A stretch of 64,000 bases of DNA from Pseudomonas putida. GTDB lineage: Bacteria > Pseudomonadota > Gammaproteobacteria > Pseudomonadales > Pseudomonadaceae. The notes under the pieces were generated by a model. The model ran no database searches. It had not been told where the DNA came from and saw only the letters and a program-made list of their open reading frames with translations. This document shows positions 16,501 through 26,948 of this stretch, in pieces (positions within the stretch are counted from its first letter, which is position 1; every line of letters begins with the position of its first letter). Location: positions 1-64,000 of the forward strand of contig NZ_JANHLE010000009.1 in assembly GCF_028682475.1 (NCBI RefSeq). Reading direction: 5' to 3'. Made by a program: the position numbers and the translations under genes.

Positions 16501-19500
16501 TTCACTGGCGTCCTCTTCTTCATCCTTGCGGTGAGCCCGGTAGTACAACGCCGGCAGCACCAGCAAGGTCAACGCGGTGGACGAGAGAATCCCGCCGATC
16601 ACCACGGTCGCCAGCGGTCGCTGCACCTCGGCGCCCGTGCCAGTGGCCAGGGCCATGGGGATAAAGCCCAGCGAGGCGACCAGCGCGGTCATCAGCACAG
16701 GCCGCAGACGGGTCAGCGCGCCTTCATCGATAGCCTGGCGCAGTGTCCGCCCTTGCTCGCGCAAACCGCGGATAAAGGCAATCATCACCAGGCCGTTGAG
16801 CACCGCCACACCCGACAAGGCAATGAACCCGACCCCGGCCGAAATCGACAGCGGAATATCCCGTAGCCACAGCGCCACCACGCCCCCGGTCAGGGCAAAG
16901 GGAATACCGGTGAACACCAGCAAGCCGTCCTTGAGGTTGTTGAACATCATGAACAGCAAGCCGAACACCAGCAGCAAGGCCACCGGTACCACCACCTGCA
17001 GACGCTGTGCCGCCGACTGCAACTGCTCGAACTGCCCGCCCCAGCGAATCCAGTAGCCCGCCGGAATGTTGACCTGGCCGTCGATACGCTCACCGGCCTC
17101 TTCGACAAAGGAGCCGATATCACGCCCCCGCACGTTGGCACTGACCACCACCAGGCGCTTGCCGTCTTCACGGCTGATCTGGTTGGGGCCCTGGACCAGT
17201 TGCAGACTGGCGACATCGGCCAGGGTGATAAAGCCGATCTGGCCGTTGCCGGCAGTACCTGCCGGCACCGGGATCAACAACTGCGACAGGCCGTCGATGT
17301 CGGTGCGCAGGTTGTCAGACAGGCGCACCACCATGTCGAAGCGGCGGTCGCCCTGGTACAGGGTGCCGGCCTGACGTCCGCCAACCGCCACGGCGATGGT
17401 GTCCTGCACATCACCGACATTGAGTCCATAGCGCGCTGCCTTGTCGCGATCGACGTCGATGGTCAGCACCGGCAATCCCGAGGTCTGCTCGACCTTGACT
17501 TCCGACGCCCCCGGCACCGCCTGCAGCGCCGCGGCGATCTGCCCGGCAGTGCGGTTGAGCTGCTCCATATCGTCGCCGAAGACCTTCACCGCGACATCAC
17601 TGCGCACCCCGGAAATCAGCTCGTTGAAGCGCAACTGGATCGGTTGTGACAGCTCATAGTTGCTGCCCGGTACCCGCGCACTGGCGCGCTGGATATCGGC
17701 GATCAGCTGCTCGCGCGACTTGCCCGGATCCGGCCACTGGTCTTGCGGTTTGAGCATGACGTAACTGTCGGAAATGTTCGGCGGCATCGGGTCCGAAGCA
17801 ATCTCGGCGGTGCCGGTGCGTGCGAACACCCGCTCGACCTCGGGCACCTGGCTCAACACACTCTGCTCCAGTTGCTGCTGCATGGCCACCGACTGGCTCA
17901 GGCTGGTGCCCGGCACGCGCAACGCCTGCAGGGCGAAATCACCTTCGCTCAAGCTCGGCACGAACTCGCTGCCCATGCGACTGGCCAACACCCCCGACAA
18001 CAGCACCATCACCGCAGCCAGGCTGAACGCCAGCGAACGATGGCCCATCACCCACTGCAACAGCGGTGCATAGCCACGCTTGGCGCTGCGCATCAACAGG
18101 TTCTCGTCTTCCTTGACCTTGCCGGTGACGAACAGGGCAATCGCCGCGGGGACGAAGGTCACCGACAGCAACATGGCACCGAGCAGGGCAATCACCACGG
18201 TGAACGCCATCGGGTGGAACATCTTGCCCTCGACGCCGCTCAGGGCAAAGATCGGCAAGTAAACCACCATGATGATCAGTTGCCCATAGATCAGCGGCCG
18301 GCGCGCCTCGCGTGCGGCATTGAAGACTTCATGGAAGCGTTCGGAGCGGGTCAGCAAGCGACCATGATGCTGCTGGGCATGGGCCAGACGGCGGATCGCG
18401 TTTTCGACGATCACCACTGCGCCATCGACGATGATGCCGAAGTCCAGCGCGCCGAGGCTCATCAGGTTGGCGCTGACCTTGTTGCTGAACATGCCGGTGA
18501 AGGTGAACAGCATCGACAGCGGAATGATCATCGCGGTGATCAACGCAGCACGGATGTTGCCGAGGAACAGGAACAGAATCACGATCACCAGGATCGCACC
18601 TTCGATCAGGTTCTTCTTCACCGTGGCAATGGCTTTGTCGACCAGATTGGTGCGGTCATAGACCGTCACCGCACTGACCCCGGCAGGCAGTGAGCGGTTG
18701 ATTTCAACCAGTTTCTGCGCCACCGCCTGGGACACCGTGCGGCTGTTCTCGCCGATCAGCATGAACACCGTGCCGAGTACCACTTCGCGGCCGTTCTCAG
18801 TCGCCGCGCCACTGCGCAGCTCTTTGCCGATGCCGACTTCAGCGACATTGCGTACGCGGATAGGCGTGCCGTCGATGGTGGTCAGGACGATGTTGGCAAT
18901 ATCCTCGATCCCGGCCAGTTGCCCCGGTGCGCGGATCAGCAACTGCTCGCCGCGGCGTTCGATATAACCGGCACCGACGTTGGCATTGTTGCGCTCCAGG
19001 GCGGTGAGCAAATCGGCCAGGGTCAGCTTGTAGGACGCCAGGCGTTTGGGATCAGGGGCAATCTGATATTCCTTGGCGAAGCCGCCGATGGTGTTGATCT
19101 CGGCGACCCCGCGCACGTTGCGCAGTTGCGGTTTGATGATCCAGTCCTGGATCTCGCGCAGGTCGGTGGGCGTGTACGGGCTGCCGTCCTCCTTGCGTGC
19201 ATCCTCGGCGGCTTCCACTGTCCACAGGAAAATCTCGCCGAGGCCGGTGGAGATCGGCCCCATCGCTGCCTCGACACCTTCGGGCAGTTGCCCGCGCGCC
19301 TGTTGCAGGCGCTCGTTGACCAGTTGCCGGGCGAAGAACAGGTCGGTGCCTTCCTCGAAGATCACCGTCACCTGGGACAGGCCCGAACGCGACAGCGAAC
19401 GGGTCTGCTCAAGGCCCGGCAAGCCGGCCATGGCCGTCTCGATGGCAAAGGTGATGCGCTGTTCGGTTTCCAGCGGCGAGAAACCCGCCGCCTGGGTGTT

Positions 19501-19647
19501 GATCTGAACCTGGACGTTGGTAATGTCCGGGACCGCATCGATCGGCAGCTTCTGGTAGCTGGCGACACCGAGCCCGGCCATCAGCAGCACCGCCAGCAGC
19601 ACCATCAGGCGCTGCTCGATGGCAAATTGAATAAGGCGTTCGAACAT
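16486..19647 (-). CDS. czcA: Heavy-metal efflux RND transporter CzcA
   Basis: Inner-membrane proton-driven pump of the CzcCBA tripartite system, 1053 aa. The HME1 signature DFGIIVDGAVVIVENA in transmembrane helix 4 (about 400-415) predicts Zn2+, Co2+ and Cd2+ as substrates. The other RND features are present: an N-terminal helix followed by DAVPDITNVQVQINTQA, two large periplasmic loops, and late helices with GVGFIALSGVAVLNGLVM. The C-terminus is a charged tail, RKDEEEDASEVTKL. It starts 18 bases after czcB, so the order is czcC-czcB-czcA-porin in one direction. Confidence 0.95.
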   Translation of the reverse strand: MFERLIQFAIEQRLMVLLAVLLMAGLGVASYQKLPIDAVPDITNVQVQINTQAAGFSPLETEQRITFAIETAMAGLPGLEQTRSLSRSGLSQVTVIFEEGTDLFFARQLVNERLQQARGQLPEGVEAAMGPISTGLGEIFLWTVEAAEDARKEDGSPYTPTDLREIQDWIIKPQLRNVRGVAEINTIGGFAKEYQIAPDPKRLASYKLTLADLLTALERNNANVGAGYIERRGEQLLIRAPGQLAGIEDIANIVLTTIDGTPIRVRNVAEVGIGKELRSGAATENGREVVLGTVFMLIGENSRTVSQAVAQKLVEINRSLPAGVSAVTVYDRTNLVDKAIATVKKNLIEGAILVIVILFLFLGNIRAALITAMIIPLSMLFTFTGMFSNKVSANLMSLGALDFGIIVDGAVVIVENAIRRLAHAQQHHGRLLTRSERFHEVFNAAREARRPLIYGQLIIMVVYLPIFALSGVEGKMFHPMAFTVVIALLGAMLLSVTFVPAAIALFVTGKVKEDENLLMRSAKRGYAPLLQWVMGHRSLAFSLAAVMVLLSGVLASRMGSEFVPSLSEGDFALQALRVPGTSLSQSVAMQQQLEQSVLSQVPEVERVFARTGTAEIASDPMPPNISDSYVMLKPQDQWPDPGKSREQLIADIQRASARVPGSNYELSQPIQLRFNELISGVRSDVAVKVFGDDMEQLNRTAGQIAAALQAVPGASEVKVEQTSGLPVLTIDVDRDKAARYGLNVGDVQDTIAVAVGGRQAGTLYQGDRRFDMVVRLSDNLRTDIDGLSQLLIPVPAGTAGNGQIGFITLADVASLQLVQGPNQISREDGKRLVVVSANVRGRDIGSFVEEAGERIDGQVNIPAGYWIRWGGQFEQLQSAAQRLQVVVPVALLLVFGLLFMMFNNLKDGLLVFTGIPFALTGGVVALWLRDIPLSISAGVGFIALSGVAVLNGLVMIAFIRGLREQGRTLRQAIDEGALTRLRPVLMTALVASLGFIPMALATGTGAEVQRPLATVVIGGILSSTALTLLVLPALYYRAHRKDEEEDASEVTKL

Positions 19648-19665
19648 GAGAGGTACTCGCGCGGG

Positions 19666-20898
19666 TCAGTGGGCGTGCTCGGCGCTGGCCTTGCCCAGCT
19701 CCGACTTGAGAACGAAGCTGCCCAACGCCGCCACCTGCTGACCGGCTTGCAGGCCCTTGCGGATTTCGACATAGCCATTGGCACTGGCGCCGAGCTCCAC
19801 CGCCTGGGCGACGAAGCCCTCGGCGGTGCGCACGAACACGGTGGGCTTTTCTTCGAGGCTCTGGATCGCCTGGTCGGGTACGGCGAGGCTGGCGGCAATG
19901 GTCTCGTTCGGCACCTGCACGGCCACGAACAGACCCGGGCGCCAGGCGCCTCGCGGATTGTCGAGGGTGACACGAACACTGGCGGTGCGAGTCTGCTCAC
20001 CGAGCAGGCTGCCAACATGACTGATGCGCCCTTGCACCTGCTCGCCCAGCTCGCTGGCGACAATGGTCACGTCCATGTCGGCGCGGACCTTGCCCAGATC
20101 GCGCGGCGCCACACCAAAAGTGGCCCACACCCGCGAAAGGTCGGACAGGGTGAAGGCGGCACTGGTTTCGTTGACCACCTCGCCCGGCACCAGGTGCTTC
20201 TCGACGATCTGCCCGGCAAACGGCGCGCGCAGTTCGTAACGGTTACCGCCAGCCAGCACCGTAGTGCCGCTCAAGGCGCTGATTTTCTGCCGGGCGTTGG
20301 CCTGGGCAATCTCAGCCTCTTGCAGGGCCTGGCGGGCTTGCAGGTAGTCCTGCTCGGCGGAAATACCTTCCTGCCAGAGGTCCTTTTCGCGCTGGTAGGT
20401 GCTGCGCGCCAGCTCCAGGCGCCGTTGGCTCGCGGCCAGTTCGCTACGCTGCTCGGAGATCTGCGGGCTGGCGATCACCGCCAGCAAGTCACCGGCCTTG
20501 ACCTGCTGGCCGAGTACCACTGCGACCGACTCGACCACTCCAGCAGCTCGCGGCACCATATGCGCGGTGCGGTCTTCATCGAAGCGGATCTCACCCGGCA
20601 GTGACAAGCTGCGTTGCAATTGGCGTGGCGCGACAGCGGCCAGTTCAATCCCGGCCAGCGCAATCTGCTCCTGGCTCAGGGTGATCGCACCCTCTTCCTC
20701 CGTGTGCCCTGATTCAGCCTCGGCATGCCCGTGCTCGCCTTGTTCTTCCTCATCGTGATCACCTTCAGCATGATCGTGGGTGGACGCTGGCGTTGCCGCC
20801 TGCGGCTGCTGCGGAGCGGTCTGGCGCGCCAGCAGCACGCCCAGCCCCAGACCCAGCAACAAGGCTGCGATCAGCAACGTGGTGGACTTCTTGTTCAT
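19666..20898 (-). CDS. czcB: Metal efflux periplasmic adaptor CzcB
   Basis: Membrane-fusion protein joining CzcA to CzcC, 410 aa. N-terminal membrane anchor at about 7-24. Next comes a His- and acid-rich stretch (about 41-70, with DHAEGDHDEEEQGEHGHAE) that could bind Zn2+. The lipoyl-like half-motif GEIRFDEDRTAHMVPRAAG leads into an alpha-hairpin with SEQRSELAASQRRLELARST and beta-barrel parts. The His-rich segment is the sequence-level sign of metal specificity. Located 30 bases after czcC and 18 before czcA. Confidence 0.94.
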   Translation of the reverse strand: MNKKSTTLLIAALLLGLGLGVLLARQTAPQQPQAATPASTHDHAEGDHDEEEQGEHGHAEAESGHTEEEGAITLSQEQIALAGIELAAVAPRQLQRSLSLPGEIRFDEDRTAHMVPRAAGVVESVAVVLGQQVKAGDLLAVIASPQISEQRSELAASQRRLELARSTYQREKDLWQEGISAEQDYLQARQALQEAEIAQANARQKISALSGTTVLAGGNRYELRAPFAGQIVEKHLVPGEVVNETSAAFTLSDLSRVWATFGVAPRDLGKVRADMDVTIVASELGEQVQGRISHVGSLLGEQTRTASVRVTLDNPRGAWRPGLFVAVQVPNETIAASLAVPDQAIQSLEEKPTVFVRTAEGFVAQAVELGASANGYVEIRKGLQAGQQVAALGSFVLKSELGKASAEHAH

Positions 20899-20928
20899 GC
20901 AGTCTCCTTAAGGGAAAGTCGGTCGGGC

Positions 20929-22182
20929 TCAGCGGCTGGCCAGGCTCAGGTCGCCAAAAATTCGCTCCAGGCGCACCCGCGCTTCGCTGCGCTGGGCCTG
21001 GGCCTGGAGGTACTGCAGACGTGCGGCAACCAGAGTGCGCTGGGCATCGAGCACGTCGAGGAAAGCGAACTTGCCGCGTTCGAACCCGCGTGTGGCGGCA
21101 TCCACTGCCTGCTGCGCCGACGGCAGGATCGCGCGGTCGAAGTCCTGCACCTCCTGGGCAGCGGTACTCCACTGGGCCAGGGCCTGGATCACTTCGCTAC
21201 GCAGCCGCAGTTCGGCACCGTTGCGCTGGTCGCGGGCCTGATCGGCACGGCGGGCGGCGGCGAGGATGTTGCCCTGGTTGCGGTCGAACAGCGGTATCGG
21301 CAACGACAGCCCGACCACGTTGACGCGCTCGCGCTCGGCTTCGTCGTACTGGCTGCCGACACTCACGGTCAGGTCGGGAATCCGTTGCGTGCGCGCAAGG
21401 TTCAGGGCGGCATCTGTCTGGTCGATCTGCGTGCGCGCCAGACGCATGTCCGGCGTTTGCTCCAGGCGTTCCAGCAGCTGGGTGCGGCTCGGCACGCCGG
21501 GCTCCTGGTTGCCAACACTTTCGACCCGGCTGAACTCGGCCATGGGTGCACCGGTCGCGGCCGCCAATTGCTGATAGGCAACGGTCAGCGCCTGTTCGGC
21601 ACGCCCTAGTTCCAGCCGCACTTCAGAAAGCTGCACCTGCGCCCGCGTCGCCTCTACTGGCGAGGCGCTGCCGGCCTTGACCCGCCCCTGCACCACTTGC
21701 AAGGCCCGCTCACTCAAGCGCAGCGACTGTTCTGCCAGTTGCAGCCCCTCCTGGGCCTGCACCGCCGCCTCGAAGGCGCCGATCACTTCGGCACGCAGGG
21801 CATTGCCCTGGCGTTCAAGCTCCAGCCCCGCCAGTTCCGCGTCGCGCCCTGCCACACCCAGCCGCGCACCGCGCTTGCCGCCCAGCTCGAACATCTGGCT
21901 GACGCTGACGGTGGTGGTCTGCGAGCCGTTGCGGGTGTCTTCAACCTCCCAGCTCAATTCGGGGTTGGGCAGCACCCCGGCCTGGCGTCGTTCACCTTCG
22001 GCGATATCGATGCCCCAACGCGCGACCGCCAGCTCAGGGTTGTTGGCCTGGGCGGTTTGCAGGGCGCTGTCGAGGGTCAGCACGGGGCCTTGGGCCAGTG
22101 CCATGCCGGGCAAAGCCAGCAACACCAGCGTCAGCAGAATGCGGCCACGGCCTGTGCCGGGCCTGTCCAGGGTGCAAAACAT
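20929..22182 (-). CDS. czcC: Outer-membrane factor CzcC
   Basis: TolC-like outer-membrane channel of the CzcCBA pump, 417 aa. Signal peptide about residues 1-31 (LLTLVLLALPGMALAQ). Two repeated helical-barrel modules follow, beginning LTLDSALQTAQANNPELAVA and again near TQIDQTDAALNLARTQRIPD. The start at ATG 22182 is chosen because AGGAG lies 7 bases upstream; an in-frame ATG at 22215 has no such site. First gene of the operon, divergent from czcR, with a probable CzcR box between them. Confidence 0.93.
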   Translation of the reverse strand: MFCTLDRPGTGRGRILLTLVLLALPGMALAQGPVLTLDSALQTAQANNPELAVARWGIDIAEGERRQAGVLPNPELSWEVEDTRNGSQTTTVSVSQMFELGGKRGARLGVAGRDAELAGLELERQGNALRAEVIGAFEAAVQAQEGLQLAEQSLRLSERALQVVQGRVKAGSASPVEATRAQVQLSEVRLELGRAEQALTVAYQQLAAATGAPMAEFSRVESVGNQEPGVPSRTQLLERLEQTPDMRLARTQIDQTDAALNLARTQRIPDLTVSVGSQYDEAERERVNVVGLSLPIPLFDRNQGNILAAARRADQARDQRNGAELRLRSEVIQALAQWSTAAQEVQDFDRAILPSAQQAVDAATRGFERGKFAFLDVLDAQRTLVAARLQYLQAQAQRSEARVRLERIFGDLSLASR

Positions 22183-22252
22183 GGCGGACTCCTGCGCCTT
22201 TTTTGGAGCCCGCACTGTAGTAATCGGGGTTTATCCCCAAGATGACTTGAAA

Positions 22253-22268
22253 ATTACAAATCTGTAAT
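22253..22268. promoter_or_regulatory. Candidate CzcR box in the czcC-czcR intergenic region
   Basis: ATTACA-AATC-TGTAAT is a perfect inverted repeat with a 4-base spacer. It lies 71 bases from the czcC start and 118 from the czcR start. The pattern resembles known operators of the CopR/CusR/CzcR class of response regulators. It probably serves both divergent promoters. Confidence 0.6.
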
Positions 22269-22385
22269 CCAGCCAATGCCCTGCACCAGATGGCTTAGTA
22301 TCCGCCGCTTGACGCCTTCCAGCCCTTGACCTTCCAGTTACTTCAGGGTTGAGAATCACCGCTTTTCACACCATCGAGTCATTTC

Positions 22386-23060
22386 ATGCGCTTACTGATT
22401 ATCGAGGACGAACTTCGCACCGCCGATTACCTGCAGCAGGGTCTAAGCGAAAACGGCTACATCGTCGATTGTGCCCACAGCGGTGCCGATGGCCTGCACC
22501 TGGCCCGCCAGCAGGCCTACGACCTGATCATTCTCGACGTCAACCTGCCCGAGCTCGATGGCTGGACCGTGCTGCAGCGCCTGCGCGCCGACTCCAGCAC
22601 CCGGATCATGATGCTCACCGCTCACGGGCGGCTCTCGGACCGCGTCAAAGGCCTCGACCTGGGCGCCGACGACTACCTGCTCAAACCCTTCGAATTCCCC
22701 GAGCTGCTGGCACGTATCCGCAGCCTGTTGCGGCGTAACGACCAGGCCCTGCAACCGAACACCCTGAAAGTCGCCGACCTTGAGCTGGACCCTGGCCGTC
22801 ACCGCGCTTACCGCGGCGGCCAGCGTATCGACCTGACGGCCAAGGAGTTCGCCCTGCTGCACCTGCTGATGCGCCAGAGCGGCGAAGTGCTGTCGCGCAC
22901 GCAAATCATCTCGCTGGTCTGGGACATGAACTTCGATTGCGACACCAACGTGGTGGAAGTGTCGATCCGCCGCTTGCGCGCCAAGATCGATGACCCCTTC
23001 GACAACAAGCTGATCCATACCCTGCGCGGCGTCGGCTATGTGCTTGAGGCGCGCGAATGA
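22386..23060 (+). CDS. czcR: Heavy-metal response regulator CzcR
   Basis: OmpR-class DNA-binding regulator, 224 aa. The receiver domain has acidic IEDE (6-9), phospho-acceptor Asp51 in LIILDVNLP, and Lys in [16 protein letters not shown]. The C-terminal winged helix (about 128-222) has the recognition region [17 protein letters not shown]. Divergent from czcCBA and overlapping czcS by 4 bases (ATGA). The family role is activation of czcCBA on Zn/Cd/Co excess. The paralogous CopR is a less likely alternative given the linked czc operon. Confidence 0.93.
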   Translation: MRLLIIEDELRTADYLQQGLSENGYIVDCAHSGADGLHLARQQAYDLIILDVNLPELDGWTVLQRLRADSSTRIMMLTAHGRLSDRVKGLDLGADDYLLKPFEFPELLARIRSLLRRNDQALQPNTLKVADLELDPGRHRAYRGGQRIDLTAKEFALLHLLMRQSGEVLSRTQIISLVWDMNFDCDTNVVEVSIRRLRAKIDDPFDNKLIHTLRGVGYVLEARE

Positions 23061-24442
23061 AACCGGCGCGGCTTTCCCTGCGCCTGGGCCTGAGCGTCAG
23101 CCTGATGGGTGCAGCGCTGGTCTTGCTGATGGCCTGCCTGGCGGTACTGGCCCTGGACCATGAACTGGACAGCCGGGCGCGCAAAAGCCTGACGGCAAAG
23201 ATGGCGCAAATCGAACACGGCCTGAGCATCGACCTCAAGTCCGCTGACCTGCAAACGTCCGCACACCCGCTTCTGGATGTGGTGATGGGCCATGACAACC
23301 TGAGCCTGAGCGTGATCGCCCTGACCGGCCGCCATTCGGCGCTGTTGACCCTCGGGCCGGGACTCGACGCCGAGGCCCTGCTGCAGATTCCCGGCGGCCC
23401 CACGCTGGCCTTTCAGCAATGGCGCGACAGCGATGACAATCACCTGCTGACTGCCTCGCGGCTGATGCGTTTGCAGGACGGCACCGCTGCTCGCGTGTTG
23501 CTCACTGTTAACCGTGCCGACGACCACAGCCTGCTGCAGGCCTACCTTCGCTCGACGTTGCTGGCGCTGCCATTGTTGGTGCTGTTGATCGGTTTTGGCG
23601 CCTGGAAGCTGGTACAACGCGGCCTGACGCCACTGCGCAGGTTCAGCCAGATCGCCGGGCAGGTTTCCGCCCAGCAACTGGCCTTGCGCCTGCCGCTGGA
23701 GGACTTGCCCCTGGAGCTGAAAGAGCTGGCCCATGCCGTGAATGTCATGCTCGACCGGCTTGATGGTGGTGTGCAGCAACTCTCGCAGTTTTCCGACGAC
23801 CTCGCCCATGAGCTGCGCACGCCAATCGGCAACCTGATGGGCAAGGCCCAGGTGACCCTGAGCCGGGAGCGTCCCGTCGAGCAATACAAGGACGTGCTGG
23901 AAGCCAGCATTGAGGAGCTGACCCGGCTCAACCGGATCATCAATGACATGCTGTTTCTCGCCCAGGTCAGTCAGCCGCATGCCCAGTTGCCGCTCAAACC
24001 GGTGAGCCTGGCCGATGAAGCCAAGCGCGTCAGTGAGCTGTTCGAGTTCAGCAGCGAACAGAAAAACATCAGCCTGCGCCTGCACGGCTGGGGCTCGATC
24101 ATGGCTGATCGCTTGATGGTGCAGCGAGCGTTGTCGAATCTGTTGAGCAATGCCATTCGCCATAGCCCTGAGGGGCTGCCGATTGATATTGCGGTCGAGC
24201 GCTGTGGGGATGACGTCCGCCTGTCAGTGGAGAATCAGGGGCCGGGCATTGAGCAGGCCCATCTGCCGTACCTGTTCGAACGTTTCTATCGGGCCGGATC
24301 AGGGCGTTCGCGGCTGGAAGGCGGGACGGGATTGGGCTTGGCGATCGTCAAGTCGATCATGGACGTGCATGGCGGGCGGGTTGAGGTGAGCAGCGAGGTG
24401 AATGGGTTGACTCGATTCAGCCTGGTTTTCCGGGGCTCGTAG
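23057..24442 (+). CDS. czcS: Heavy-metal sensor histidine kinase CzcS
   Basis: Membrane sensor kinase, 461 aa. First membrane segment about 12-32, a periplasmic domain of about 130 residues with scattered His, second membrane segment about 165-185 ([18 protein letters not shown]), HAMP, then the dimerisation domain with [15 protein letters not shown] (His near 251). The ATPase domain follows, with the N box [12 protein letters not shown] and G boxes GTGLGLAIV. Translation is coupled to czcR by the ATGA overlap. A REP palindrome follows the stop. Confidence 0.92.
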   Translation: MKPARLSLRLGLSVSLMGAALVLLMACLAVLALDHELDSRARKSLTAKMAQIEHGLSIDLKSADLQTSAHPLLDVVMGHDNLSLSVIALTGRHSALLTLGPGLDAEALLQIPGGPTLAFQQWRDSDDNHLLTASRLMRLQDGTAARVLLTVNRADDHSLLQAYLRSTLLALPLLVLLIGFGAWKLVQRGLTPLRRFSQIAGQVSAQQLALRLPLEDLPLELKELAHAVNVMLDRLDGGVQQLSQFSDDLAHELRTPIGNLMGKAQVTLSRERPVEQYKDVLEASIEELTRLNRIINDMLFLAQVSQPHAQLPLKPVSLADEAKRVSELFEFSSEQKNISLRLHGWGSIMADRLMVQRALSNLLSNAIRHSPEGLPIDIAVERCGDDVRLSVENQGPGIEQAHLPYLFERFYRAGSGRSRLEGGTGLGLAIVKSIMDVHGGRVEVSSEVNGLTRFSLVFRGS

Positions 24443-24450
24443 ACCGCATC

Positions 24451-24509
24451 GCGGGGCAAGCCCGCTCCCACCAGTGTGCACCACCCCGGTGGGAGCGGGC
24501 TTGCCCCGC
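24451..24509. repeat. REP palindrome, 22-bp perfect arms
   Basis: GCGGGGCAAGCCCGCTCCCA starts the left arm (24451-24472), and the right arm is 24488-24509. It sits in the 74 bases between the convergent czcS and pdxJ stops and may serve as a shared transcript end. Confidence 0.9.
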
Positions 24510-24516
24510 AATGTTT

Positions 24517-25260
24517 TTAATGACGGCTAGCCGCCATGATCAACGCTTTCATCTCCGCCACCGCCGACTTGAAGCCAACGAACAGCGCATGCGCCACCAG
24601 CGCATGACCAATGTTCAGCTCGTTGATGCCCTTGATCGCCGCAACCGCTTCAACGTTGTGGTAATGCAGGCCATGACCGGCATTGACGATCAGCCCCTGG
24701 GCCAGGCCAAAAGCCACGCCGTCGGCCACACGTTTGAGCTCTTCGGCAACCTCAGTTGGCGTTTCGGCATCGGCATAGCGACCGGTGTGCAGTTCAATCG
24801 CCGGCGCACCGACACGACGCGACGCTTCGATCTGACGCTCATCGGCATCGATGAACAGCGACACCTCCGAACCCATGCGCGACAGGCGCTCGACCGCCGC
24901 CTTGATCCGCGCTTCCTGACCGGCCACATCCAGGCCACCTTCGGTGGTCAGTTCCTGGCGGGTTTCCGGGACCAGGCAGATGTGCGCCGGGCGGATACGC
25001 TCGGCGAAGGCCATCATTTCTTCGGTCACGCCCATTTCGAAGTTCATGCGCGTCTGCAGCACGTCCTTGAGCACCAGCACGTCGCGCTCCTGGATATGCC
25101 GGCGGTCTTCGCGCAGGTGCACAGTGATGCCGTCGGCGCCCGCCTCTTCGGCGTCCAGCGCGGCCTTGACCGGGTCGGGGTAGCGCGTGCCACGCGCCTG
25201 GCGCAGGGTCGCCACGTGGTCGATGTTCACGCCGAGGAGCATGCGGTTGCTTTGAGTCAC
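24517..25260 (-). CDS. pdxJ: Pyridoxine 5'-phosphate synthase
   Basis: Condenses 1-deoxyxylulose 5-phosphate and 3-amino-2-oxopropyl phosphate into pyridoxine 5'-phosphate in vitamin B6 synthesis. 247 aa. A TIM barrel with the diagnostic opening [34 protein letters not shown], then [15 protein letters not shown] and [18 protein letters not shown] start at 25260 with AGGAG nine bases upstream. Last gene of the lepA-lepB-rnc-era-recO-pdxJ cluster, 44 bases after recO. Confidence 0.96.
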   Translation of the reverse strand: MTQSNRMLLGVNIDHVATLRQARGTRYPDPVKAALDAEEAGADGITVHLREDRRHIQERDVLVLKDVLQTRMNFEMGVTEEMMAFAERIRPAHICLVPETRQELTTEGGLDVAGQEARIKAAVERLSRMGSEVSLFIDADERQIEASRRVGAPAIELHTGRYADAETPTEVAEELKRVADGVAFGLAQGLIVNAGHGLHYHNVEAVAAIKGINELNIGHALVAHALFVGFKSAVAEMKALIMAASRH

Positions 25261-25304
25261 GAAGAGGCTCTCCTGAAGATTGAGCCCGACAGCATACGAC
25301 GTGC

Positions 25305-25988
25305 TCAGCGCTTGCGAAACAGTTCCCGACTGACCAATGGCCGTCCACCCAGGTGCACAGCCAGCGCCTGGCGCATCAGGCGCTTGGCCGCACTCAAGGC
25401 ACCCGGGACATTCCAGTCGGCCTCGGCCATGGCCGCCAGCTCGTCACCACGGAACAAACCGGGCTGCAGCAGGTAAACCCGTTCAAGCCCTGCGTCCACC
25501 TGCAGACGGTACAGACCATCGAGCACCAGCGGTTCACCGTTGATGTCCTGGTCCAGGGCAAAGCCGTAGCCCAGTTCATCCAGCAAACGCCATTCAAAGG
25601 CCCGCAGCAGCGGTTCCAGCGGCCGTCCGGCAGCCAGCGCCTGCAAGGTGGCCGCGTAGTGCTCAAACACCACCGGATGCGGATCCTCGGCGGGCAACAG
25701 GCGAATCAGCAGTTCATTGAGGTACAGACCACTGAACAAGGCATCGCCATTGAGCCAGGCGGCCACGCCGATGCTGTCCAGGCGGCCCACCGTCTTCAGC
25801 TCGCCACGACCACGGAATTCGACTTCAAGCGGTACGAACGGCCGCGCCTGGCTGCCACCCTTGCCACGCGCACGGCGCAGCACTGCGCGCAGGCGCCCTT
25901 GCGGGGTGAGGAAGTCCACCAGCGCACTGGTTTCACGGTAGGCCCGGCTGTGCAGCACGTAGGCCGGTTGGCCAACTGGCAGTTCCAT
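25305..25988 (-). CDS. recO: DNA repair protein RecO
   Basis: Helps load RecA onto SSB-coated DNA in the RecFOR recombination pathway. 227 aa. The N-terminal OB fold contains [20 protein letters not shown] (6-25, cited only in part), the basic stretch [14 protein letters not shown] and a helical C-terminal half with [20 protein letters not shown]. No zinc-finger Cys cluster is visible, as is normal in gammaproteobacteria. It follows era by 57 bases in the conserved operon order. Confidence 0.93.
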   Translation of the reverse strand: MELPVGQPAYVLHSRAYRETSALVDFLTPQGRLRAVLRRARGKGGSQARPFVPLEVEFRGRGELKTVGRLDSIGVAAWLNGDALFSGLYLNELLIRLLPAEDPHPVVFEHYAATLQALAAGRPLEPLLRAFEWRLLDELGYGFALDQDINGEPLVLDGLYRLQVDAGLERVYLLQPGLFRGDELAAMAEADWNVPGALSAAKRLMRQALAVHLGGRPLVSRELFRKR

Positions 25989-26045
25989 GAGCAGCGCTTC
26001 AGAAGAGGTTCGACCCGACAGCGGACGCTGCCGGGCCTGATGCGA

Positions 26046-26948
26046 TCAGAGGTCGCCGTAGCCCAGCGAACGCAGGGCGCGTTCGTCGTCGGACCAGCCG
26101 CCTTTGACCTTGACCCAGAGATTGAGCATGACCTTGGCGTCGAACAGCACTTCCATGTCCTTGCGCGCCTCGGAACCGATACGCTTGATACGCTCACCCT
26201 TGTCGCCAATGATGATCTTTTTCTGGCCGTCACGCTCGACCAGGATCAGCGCATGAATGTGCAGGATCTTGCCCTGCTGCTTGAACTCTTCGATTTCCAC
26301 GGTGATCTGGTACGGCAGCTCGGCACCGAGCTGGCGCATGATCTTTTCGCGTACCAGTTCAGCGGCGAGGAAGCGGCTGCTGCGGTCGGTGATCTGGTCT
26401 TCCGGGAAGAAGTGATCATTTTCCGGCAGGTGCTTGGCGATCAGGCCTTCCAGGGCTTCGAGGTTATGTCCCTGCTGCGCGGAGATCGGCACGATTTCGG
26501 CGTTTGGCAGTTGCTCCTGCAGCCATTGCAGGTGCGGGATCAGCTCGGCTTTCTCTTCGATCCGGTCGGTCTTGTTGATCGCCAGGATCACCGGGCCCTG
26601 CACGTACTGCACACGCTCCAGCACCAGCTGGTCTTCGTCGGTCCACTTGGTACGGTCGACCACGAAGATCACCACGTCGACGTCCTTGAGGGCGGCCGAG
26701 GCGGTTTTGTTCATGTAGCGGTTGAGCGCCTTTTCGTTGCTCTTGTGCATACCCGGGGTATCGACGTAGATCGCCTGGATATCACCCTCGGTCTTGATCC
26801 CGAGCATGTTGTGCCGGGTGGTCTGCGGCTTGCGCGAGGTGATCGCCAGCTTTTGGCCGAGGATGTGGTTGAGCAGGGTCGATTTGCCGACGTTCGGGCG
26901 GCCGACAATGGCGACATAGCCGCAGCGGGTGGTGTTCGTATCAGTCAT
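26046..26948 (-). CDS. era: Ribosome-associated GTPase Era
   Basis: Essential GTPase that binds 16S rRNA near its 3' end and assists 30S assembly. About 300 aa. GTPase motifs: G1 GRPNVGKST (about 14-22), G3 DTPGM, G4 NKTD, and SAQQG for G5. The KH domain (about 200-280) shows [20 protein letters not shown]. It overlaps the rnc end, indicating translational coupling. ATG 26948 (MTDTNTT) is preferred, with ATG 26954 two codons upstream also possible. Confidence 0.96.
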   Translation of the reverse strand: MTDTNTTRCGYVAIVGRPNVGKSTLLNHILGQKLAITSRKPQTTRHNMLGIKTEGDIQAIYVDTPGMHKSNEKALNRYMNKTASAALKDVDVVIFVVDRTKWTDEDQLVLERVQYVQGPVILAINKTDRIEEKAELIPHLQWLQEQLPNAEIVPISAQQGHNLEALEGLIAKHLPENDHFFPEDQITDRSSRFLAAELVREKIMRQLGAELPYQITVEIEEFKQQGKILHIHALILVERDGQKKIIIGDKGERIKRIGSEARKDMEVLFDAKVMLNLWVKVKGGWSDDERALRSLGYGDL

